Shown piece after piece: positions 8,305-13,439 of a DNA stretch of 13,439 bases (position 1 is the first letter of the stretch; each line of letters starts with the position of its first letter). Both the position numbers and the translations under genes were made by a program. Source of the stretch: Defluviicoccus vanus (GTDB taxonomy: Bacteria; Pseudomonadota; Alphaproteobacteria; Rhodospirillales; Defluviicoccaceae); the NCBI RefSeq assembly GCF_014672695.1, contig NZ_CP053923.1, forward strand, positions 520,128 to 533,566, in the 5' to 3' direction. The notes under the pieces were generated by a model that had not been told where the DNA came from, made no database searches, and worked only from the letters and a program-made list of their open reading frames with translations.

Positions 8305-9666
8305 CTAGACGGCGCGGCTGAGGGCGAACATCCGCTTCAGGTTCCATGCCATGGTCACAAGCCTCCACTCGCCACGGGCGGCATTGAGCCCGCGCAGCAG
8401 GAACTGCCGGAACCCCAGCACGGACTTGATGATGCCAAACACTGGCTCGGGCGTCTGCTTGCGCAGGGCGTAGAGCGCGCGGCCCTGCGGCGTGCGCAGC
8501 CGATACGCCATCGCCTGAACCGGGGTGGGGTCTTCGGGCGCCGGTGGCGCCGCAGCGAAGCGCTCTTGCAGGCTGAGATGATGCGCCTCGCGACCAAGTG
8601 CGATCAGCGGTTCGATCCCGCCGGCCACACAGGCCTGCACATTCGCCTCGCTGAAGTAGCCATTGTCCGCCAACAGCATGTCCGGCCTGCCGAGCACGTC
8701 CGGCAGAGTGCCGATCTTGTCCAGCATGGGTGTAAGCTGCTGCTTGTCGTTGGGCGCCTGCACCACGTCGGCGACCACCACCAGCAGACTGCCCGCCGCC
8801 ACCGCCGCCTGCGCATTGTAGCACTGCTCAAAACCGCCGCCCGCCACCGCCATGATGCGGCTTTCCTCGTCGGTCAGATTGATCTGATCCGTGGGCAGCG
8901 GCGTCGCCACCGGCGGCTTCGGCTCACGGCCCGTGGGCTTCTTGCCGGTGGCCGCTGCCTTGGCGTCCCGTGCTGCGAGTTTCGCCTGATGGTCTGCCTG
9001 CTCCCGTTCGAAGCGTTCCTTCGCGCGGGCCTCGATCTTCGCCCGGGCCTCGGCGAGCCTGGACAACCGTTCCTCACGTCGCGCCAGTTCGTCGGGGATC
9101 GACATGCCGTCAGCGATGTCCACCTGGTCCGCCGCTTCTGCCTTGGCCATGAGATCGGCCACTTCGGCCTGCAGTTGGGCCTCCAGCTTGCCCGCATGGT
9201 CATAGGACAGCGCGCTGTGCCGGCTGGCATTGGCGTGGACCTTGGTCCCGTCGAGCCCGACCGTTCCCAGCTTCAGCACGCCCATCTCGCGCGCGAGCAC
9301 CAGCACCTGGACGAACAGCTTCTCGATCTGCGGCAGAAAGCGTCGGCGGAACGCGGCGATGGTGTCATGGTCCGGATGATCGTTCGCCGCGATGAAGCGG
9401 AACGCCACGCTGTCATAGGTCGCCCGCTCCAGCTTGCGGCTGGAGAACACCCCGGTGGCGTAGCCGTAGATCAGAATGCCCAGCAGAAGGCTGGGGTGGT
9501 AGGACGCTTCCCCAGAGCCACGGTAGCTGCCGGTCATCGGCCGCAGATCCAGCCCCGCGATCACCTCCACCACGAACCGCGCCAAGTGCCGCTGCGGAAG
9601 CCACTCGTCCACCGACGGCGGCATCAGAAATCCGCTGTCGCGGTCGATCGGGCGGAAGTTGCTCAT
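8305..9666 (-). CDS. IS1182-family transposase, copy 1
   Basis: This 453-residue DDE transposase begins MSNFRPIDRDSGFLMPPSVD and continues EWLPQRHLARFVVEVIAGLD, the DUF772-type N-terminal domain. Likely catalytic residues are D139 (GLDGTKVHANAS), D334 (LLADNGYF) and E407 (PEPVFGIIK). A long charged helical insert between the first and second Asp (about residues 155-260, rich in Ala, Glu, Lys, Arg) looks like a coiled coil, usual in this family. The frame is open upstream (an in-frame GTG lies at 9720), but I chose the ATG at 9666 since the family begins with this motif and a promoter candidate lies between the two. The gene is intact and identical to copy 2. Confidence 0.93.
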   Translation of the reverse strand: MSNFRPIDRDSGFLMPPSVDEWLPQRHLARFVVEVIAGLDLRPMTGSYRGSGEASYHPSLLLGILIYGYATGVFSSRKLERATYDSVAFRFIAANDHPDHDTIAAFRRRFLPQIEKLFVQVLVLAREMGVLKLGTVGLDGTKVHANASRHSALSYDHAGKLEAQLQAEVADLMAKAEAADQVDIADGMSIPDELARREERLSRLAEARAKIEARAKERFEREQADHQAKLAARDAKAAATGKKPTGREPKPPVATPLPTDQINLTDEESRIMAVAGGGFEQCYNAQAAVAAGSLLVVVADVVQAPNDKQQLTPMLDKIGTLPDVLGRPDMLLADNGYFSEANVQACVAGGIEPLIALGREAHHLSLQERFAAAPPAPEDPTPVQAMAYRLRTPQGRALYALRKQTPEPVFGIIKSVLGFRQFLLRGLNAARGEWRLVTMAWNLKRMFALSRAV

Positions 9667-9708
9667 GCCGAAGAGGTCCGGGCCGGGGGCGTGAATCCAT
9701 GCCCGGAT

Positions 9709-9738
9709 TCTATAACCCACAGCTCCGCCTCGCGTTAA
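9709..9738 (-). promoter_or_regulatory. Candidate transposase promoter in IS copy 1
   Basis: This is the mirror of the site in copy 2: TTAACG (9733-9738 on the minus strand) and TATAGA (9709-9714) with an 18-bp spacer. The -35 overlaps the inner edge of the terminal repeat. Confidence 0.35.
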
Positions 9739-9755
9739 GTCCGACAGGCTGCTAG

Positions 9756-9986
9756 GAAGTCGTTTCGGCATTCGGTTGGGGTGAAGCGATTGACGAAGCA
9801 GCCGAACCGGCGATCATCTCCGTCAAGCGCTTTCGGGACGGAACGGCACTGCCCTGCTCGCACTCCCACGTCCGCCAGCTGCTGACGCTGGCCGCGCTTA
9901 CCCCAAACCGAACAGCGGCCAGAGGATGCATCGCACCCGCCACTGACGTGCCTGTTCAGCGCCTCGCCAAGCCCAGGTCCGCGATC
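9756..9986 (-). pseudogene. IS630-type element remnant, internally deleted, between the two IS copies
   Basis: On the minus strand, 9910-9839 reads RFGVSAASVSSWR followed by WECEQGSAVP, resembling the N-terminal helix-turn-helix of IS630-family transposases. After a shift, 9836-9756 reads PKALDGDDRRFG, resembling the PKALGGDRR segment just after that domain, then directly VNRFTPTECRNDF, resembling the extreme C-terminus. The whole catalytic middle is missing. The tail continues at 8174-8152 beyond IS copy 1. The right-hand portion (9911-9986) is too degraded to read with confidence. No function is expected. Family assignment rests on motif memory, not on a search. Confidence 0.6.
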
Positions 9987-10003
9987 CTAGCAGCCTGTCG
10001 GAC

Positions 10004-10033
10004 TTAACGCGAGGCGGAGCTGTGGGTTATAGA
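10004..10033 (+). promoter_or_regulatory. Candidate transposase promoter in IS copy 2
   Basis: TTAACG (10004-10009) and TATAGA (10028-10033) have an 18-bp spacer and lie 43 bp before the ATG at 10076. A perfect 6-bp stem, GAATCC-N6-GGATTC (10032-10049), starts at the -10 and would lie at or just after the transcription start. Confidence 0.35.
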
Positions 10034-10075
10034 ATCCGGGCATGGATTCACGCCCCCGGCCCGGACCTCTTCGGC

Positions 10076-11437
10076 ATGAGCAACTTCCGCCCGATCGACC
10101 GCGACAGCGGATTTCTGATGCCGCCGTCGGTGGACGAGTGGCTTCCGCAGCGGCACTTGGCGCGGTTCGTGGTGGAGGTGATCGCGGGGCTGGATCTGCG
10201 GCCGATGACCGGCAGCTACCGTGGCTCTGGGGAAGCGTCCTACCACCCCAGCCTTCTGCTGGGCATTCTGATCTACGGCTACGCCACCGGGGTGTTCTCC
10301 AGCCGCAAGCTGGAGCGGGCGACCTATGACAGCGTGGCGTTCCGCTTCATCGCGGCGAACGATCATCCGGACCATGACACCATCGCCGCGTTCCGCCGAC
10401 GCTTTCTGCCGCAGATCGAGAAGCTGTTCGTCCAGGTGCTGGTGCTCGCGCGCGAGATGGGCGTGCTGAAGCTGGGAACGGTCGGGCTCGACGGGACCAA
10501 GGTCCACGCCAATGCCAGCCGGCACAGCGCGCTGTCCTATGACCATGCGGGCAAGCTGGAGGCCCAACTGCAGGCCGAAGTGGCCGATCTCATGGCCAAG
10601 GCAGAAGCGGCGGACCAGGTGGACATCGCTGACGGCATGTCGATCCCCGACGAACTGGCGCGACGTGAGGAACGGTTGTCCAGGCTCGCCGAGGCCCGGG
10701 CGAAGATCGAGGCCCGCGCGAAGGAACGCTTCGAACGGGAGCAGGCAGACCATCAGGCGAAACTCGCAGCACGGGACGCCAAGGCAGCGGCCACCGGCAA
10801 GAAGCCCACGGGCCGTGAGCCGAAGCCGCCGGTGGCGACGCCGCTGCCCACGGATCAGATCAATCTGACCGACGAGGAAAGCCGCATCATGGCGGTGGCG
10901 GGCGGCGGTTTTGAGCAGTGCTACAATGCGCAGGCGGCGGTGGCGGCGGGCAGTCTGCTGGTGGTGGTCGCCGACGTGGTGCAGGCGCCCAACGACAAGC
11001 AGCAGCTTACACCCATGCTGGACAAGATCGGCACTCTGCCGGACGTGCTCGGCAGGCCGGACATGCTGTTGGCGGACAATGGCTACTTCAGCGAGGCGAA
11101 TGTGCAGGCCTGTGTGGCCGGCGGGATCGAACCGCTGATCGCACTTGGTCGCGAGGCGCATCATCTCAGCCTGCAAGAGCGCTTCGCTGCGGCGCCACCG
11201 GCGCCCGAAGACCCCACCCCGGTTCAGGCGATGGCGTATCGGCTGCGCACGCCGCAGGGCCGCGCGCTCTACGCCCTGCGCAAGCAGACGCCCGAGCCAG
11301 TGTTTGGCATCATCAAGTCCGTGCTGGGGTTCCGGCAGTTCCTGCTGCGCGGGCTCAATGCCGCCCGTGGCGAGTGGAGGCTTGTGACCATGGCATGGAA
11401 CCTGAAGCGGATGTTCGCCCTCAGCCGCGCCGTCTAG
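10076..11437 (+). CDS. IS1182-family transposase, copy 2
   Basis: Identical in sequence to the copy-1 product: 453 residues with D139, D334 and E407 as probable DDE residues, ending LKRMFALSRAV. No good Shine-Dalgarno precedes the ATG at 10076, suggesting weak translation, common for transposases. A GTG at 10022 in the same frame would add 18 residues that do not resemble the family. The gene is convergent with hemY. Confidence 0.93.
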   Translation: MSNFRPIDRDSGFLMPPSVDEWLPQRHLARFVVEVIAGLDLRPMTGSYRGSGEASYHPSLLLGILIYGYATGVFSSRKLERATYDSVAFRFIAANDHPDHDTIAAFRRRFLPQIEKLFVQVLVLAREMGVLKLGTVGLDGTKVHANASRHSALSYDHAGKLEAQLQAEVADLMAKAEAADQVDIADGMSIPDELARREERLSRLAEARAKIEARAKERFEREQADHQAKLAARDAKAAATGKKPTGREPKPPVATPLPTDQINLTDEESRIMAVAGGGFEQCYNAQAAVAAGSLLVVVADVVQAPNDKQQLTPMLDKIGTLPDVLGRPDMLLADNGYFSEANVQACVAGGIEPLIALGREAHHLSLQERFAAAPPAPEDPTPVQAMAYRLRTPQGRALYALRKQTPEPVFGIIKSVLGFRQFLLRGLNAARGEWRLVTMAWNLKRMFALSRAV

Positions 11438-11563
11438 CCTGCGCGGCCAGTTCCGCAGGCGCGCCAGCGCGACCGCACCGCCCAAAATGGCGCTGACAGA
11501 GGCGCCGACGCACCGATCCCTACGCAGGTCCGGCGACGCCCGAGACGCAAGTCCGACAGGCTG

Positions 11564-12772
11564 CTAGGCGGCGGCCTCTGTCGTCGGCGACGCTGTCGCG
11601 CTGGCTGAATCCTCACGCGCCGCGCGCAGGAGCCACATCCGCGCCCGTGCCGCGTCGCCGTTCTCCGCTTCTTCGAGCGTCGCCATCAGTCGGCAGACGC
11701 GCGGTGAGGCGTCCTCACCGGCGATGGATTCAAGATTGCTCCGCGCCTCGCCCCACAACTGCGCTTCCAGTGCCGCGGTAGCAACGGTGATCCGGCTCTC
11801 CGGATGGTCAGGGTTGCAGAGCTTCAACTGCTGCGCCGCCTTCACTTTCTTCAAGGCGTCGGTGCACTCTTTCGCCGTCCAATACACTTCGGCGAGTTCT
11901 GGATCGGGTTGCTTCGCCCACGTACGCTCGATGATGCCAACCGCCTTGCGGTGACGGCCCTCGGCGATGAGGAGGCGAGCGAGCCGTGCCGCCGCGCCGA
12001 CGTGACCGGGATCGATATCCACCGCTTTGCGAACAATGCGCAGCGCATCTTCACCCGTGGTCTCCAAACTCTTCCGATAAAGCAGCTCGGCGCGCTCCGG
12101 CCCGGTATCTGCTGCCGACAGCACCTTCGCTGTGGTCGAGCGATCGAGAAGCTGTTCGGCCTCCGTCCAGCGCCCGGTTTCCTTGTTTAGGTCGTACAGC
12201 GTGCGGACCAGCCATTCACTCTTCGGATTGAGCTGATAGGCTTCCTCCGCAAGGCGAAGGCTCTGCTGCCAGTCCTGGCGCTTCATTGCCTGCGACAGCA
12301 GGCCTCGCAAGCCAAGAAACGCCGTCTCCGATTGCGACCGCATGGCGGTGAAAAATTTCGTCGCTGCCAGCTCATCGCCGCGCAACTGTGCCGACTGCGC
12401 CTGCAGAAGCATGGTCAGTGGCCGGTCGTCGAGCAAATGCGCCGCCCGGCGCGCCTGCTTGTCGGCAGCGTCGGCATCACCGGCGGCGACAGCGACAAGC
12501 CCGCGGCTGAGGGCTTCGAAGCCGCGGCGTTGACGGCGCTCCTGGCGCATGTCGATGAGGCTTTGCGGCGCCCGGCGGACCGCCCGCCACATGCGATACA
12601 GCAGGGCAACAACCACCAGCAAAACCAACAGCGCCAGGGCGAATACGGCAACAGAGGTGGCAATCCGATAATCGCCCCACTCAAGCAGCATCGTTCCCGG
12701 CACCGAAGCAAGCGTTCCGGCGAGGCCAGCGGCGATTGCCAACAGTGCGATCAGTGCAAACCAACGGAACAT
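11564..12772 (-). CDS. hemY: HemY-like membrane protein with TPR repeats
   Basis: HemY proteins are inner-membrane TPR proteins encoded beside haem-pathway genes in Proteobacteria; their exact role is unsettled. They are distinct from the protoporphyrinogen oxidase also once called HemY. The 402-residue product starts with two membrane segments (about residues 3-22 and 38-60; the second ends VVALLYRMW) and the conserved AVRRAPQSLIDMRQERRQRR with GFEALSRGLVAVAAGD. Helical repeats follow, including HLLDDRPLTMLLQAQSAQLR and MKRQDWQQSLRLAEEAYQLN. The protein stops soon after MWLLRAAREDS with a Ser/Thr/Ala-rich tail. Alphaproteobacterial homologues, as I recall them, usually continue for some 30-40 residues with a W-rich end. 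The TAG stop is inside the CTAG bordering IS copy 2. The start is 4 bp after the mitofilin-like gene's stop, so the two are probably one operon. Confidence 0.88.
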   Translation of the reverse strand: MFRWFALIALLAIAAGLAGTLASVPGTMLLEWGDYRIATSVAVFALALLVLLVVVALLYRMWRAVRRAPQSLIDMRQERRQRRGFEALSRGLVAVAAGDADAADKQARRAAHLLDDRPLTMLLQAQSAQLRGDELAATKFFTAMRSQSETAFLGLRGLLSQAMKRQDWQQSLRLAEEAYQLNPKSEWLVRTLYDLNKETGRWTEAEQLLDRSTTAKVLSAADTGPERAELLYRKSLETTGEDALRIVRKAVDIDPGHVGAAARLARLLIAEGRHRKAVGIIERTWAKQPDPELAEVYWTAKECTDALKKVKAAQQLKLCNPDHPESRITVATAALEAQLWGEARSNLESIAGEDASPRVCRLMATLEEAENGDAARARMWLLRAAREDSASATASPTTEAAA

Positions 12773-12776
12773 CGCC

Positions 12777-13439
12777 CTACCCCCGCGCCTGCGCCAGCCG
12801 CAACGCCGCCTGCTCTTGCAGCCGGGAGAGAGCTTGCATCGCCGTCAAGCGCAGGTGCGCAGCCCTCAGCCAGTCAGCCGCCGGTGCGGCAGCGGTGCCG
12901 TCCAATCGGTCGAGCAGCGAAACCGCCGCGCCCAGGTCGCCACCAGCCAATGCCGTCTCTGCTTCGGCAAGAATTGCGTCAACCCCGCCGGCATGCGCCG
13001 CGGTGTCACCGGTGACGCGCACGGTCACAAGCGAAAGCACCTTGTCGAGGGCGCGATTGTACCATTCCTCGCCGCCGGTGGTCGGTGCCGCCCGGGCAAC
13101 CGCGTCAGCCACCGCGGGAAATTGTGCATGCAGCGCGGCAAACGTCGGAATGCCGTTTGCCGCATACGGTTCCAGTAGCACCAGAACCGCCGCGATCTCG
13201 CGATCGTCGCCGGCAACGGATCGGACAGCGGCAAGTGGCCGCGCGTACGGCAGACCATTGTCCACCGCCTGCGCCAACTGGTTGGTGGCAAGAATGGTTG
13301 CGTTGAGCCCGGAGAACCCGTCACGCAGCGCCACCGCCCGCTTGCTGAGGTCGCCGAATTCCCGCTGGAGCTGAGAAATATCGGCGGATGTTCTCTCGAT
13401 GCGCGTCACCCGTTCGGCAAGGAGGTTGACGGCCGCTGC
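12777..13439 (-). CDS. Mitofilin/Mic60-like inner-membrane protein, C-terminal part, runs off right edge
   Basis: The last 220 codons are visible, in frame to the window edge (AAAVNLLAERVTRIERTSAD), so the true start is outside. The GTG at 13409 is probably an internal valine. The left part looks like a helical coiled-coil stretch (ISQLQREFGDLSKRAVALRD). The right part resembles the C-terminal helical domain of alphaproteobacterial mitofilin homologues (IPTFAALHAQFPAVADAVAR, then GEEWYNRALDKVLSLVTVRV, and AILAEAETALAGGDLGAAVS). In these bacteria such genes usually lie between hemD and hemY, as here. The family is linked to membrane shaping; older annotations call it a HemX- or uroporphyrinogen-synthase-like protein. 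Confidence 0.8.
   Translation of the reverse strand, partial: AAAVNLLAERVTRIERTSADISQLQREFGDLSKRAVALRDGFSGLNATILATNQLAQAVDNGLPYARPLAAVRSVAGDDREIAAVLVLLEPYAANGIPTFAALHAQFPAVADAVARAAPTTGGEEWYNRALDKVLSLVTVRVTGDTAAHAGGVDAILAEAETALAGGDLGAAVSLLDRLDGTAAAPAADWLRAAHLRLTAMQALSRLQEQAALRLAQARG

Larger units (their letters stand above)
8179..9751 (-). mobile_element. IS1182-family insertion sequence, copy 1
   Basis: This 1573-bp element has 15-bp terminal inverted repeats, CAGCCTGTCGGACTT at 8179-8193 and its complement at 9737-9751. CTAG lies directly outside both ends (8175-8178 and 9752-9755). It carries one transposase gene on the minus strand and 126 bp of non-coding DNA after the stop. It matches copy 2 (9991-11563) in reverse complement with the same length and the same reading frames throughout. 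CTAG is read as a 4-bp target duplication because removal of the IS plus one CTAG restores a flanking frame. Confidence 0.92.
9991..11563 (+). mobile_element. IS1182-family insertion sequence, copy 2
   Basis: This 1573-bp element has terminal repeats at 9991-10005 and 11549-11563 and CTAG outside both ends (9987-9990 and 11564-11567). It is the reverse complement of copy 1 and lies 239 bp from it, so the pair forms a large near-palindrome. The CTAG at its right edge contains the hemY stop codon. Both copies have open transposase frames, so either could be active. Confidence 0.92.

Noticed and set aside
8257..9738. 493-codon plus-strand frame across IS copy 1 (mirrored on the minus strand of copy 2)
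   Set aside because: It is antisense to the transposase, His/Arg/Leu-rich with no domain, and explained by codon bias of the real gene.
8137..11566. TA dinucleotides in the tauE and hemY stop codons as an IS630 target duplication
   Set aside because: TA is too common, the terminal sequences inside show no convincing inverted repeat, and the remnant appears truncated at the hemY side.
8175..11567. Composite transposon carrying cargo genes
   Set aside because: The 239-bp space between the copies holds only an IS630 remnant. The copies have their own CTAG pairs, which suggests two independent insertions.

Overview
The window is GC-rich chromosomal DNA from an alphaproteobacterium, most likely one of the Rhodospirillales. 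The evidence is the gene set (lysC, ubiG and a DUF1178 gene side by side, a two-domain MaeB, and a mitofilin-like gene directly upstream of hemY), the codon bias, and Shine-Dalgarno-led TTG and GTG starts. I cannot name the genus from sequence alone.

Layout, left to right. (1) Housekeeping block, 1-3239: a nitronate-monooxygenase-type flavoprotein (minus strand, cut by the left edge), lysC (minus), ubiG (plus, divergent from lysC) and a DUF1178 zinc-ribbon-like gene (minus). ubiG ends in three tandem 32-bp repeats. (2) maeB, 3562-5817, a full malic enzyme fused to a phosphotransacetylase-like domain, followed by a small frameshifted cupin gene. (3) A sulfur module, 6288-8139: a clear promoter, a persulfide-dioxygenase-type metallo-beta-lactamase protein and a TauE/SafE anion exporter, in line on the plus strand. 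(4) A transposon patch, 8152-11567: two identical 1573-bp IS1182-family elements in opposite orientation, each bordered by CTAG, around the scraps of an older IS630-type element. (5) A tetrapyrrole/envelope block on the minus strand, 11564-13439: hemY and the mitofilin-like gene upstream of it, 4 bp apart.

The genes cover aspartate-family amino-acid entry (LysC), ubiquinone O-methylation (UbiG), malate to pyruvate plus NADPH (MaeB), handling of persulfide and export of sulfite or a related anion (MBL + TauE), and haem-pathway-associated membrane proteins (HemY). I saw no CRISPR array, tRNA, rRNA, prophage or defence island.

Two themes deserve attention. First, three small genes are each broken by apparent one-base losses (four in all), mostly in G/C runs. 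This looks more like homopolymer undercalling in the sequence than real decay, although decay cannot be excluded. Second, the IS patch can be unpicked exactly. Removing copy 1 restores a reading frame across the join, and the hemY stop codon lies within the CTAG target of copy 2. I did not find a convincing new biological system; the findings are mostly structural and evolutionary.
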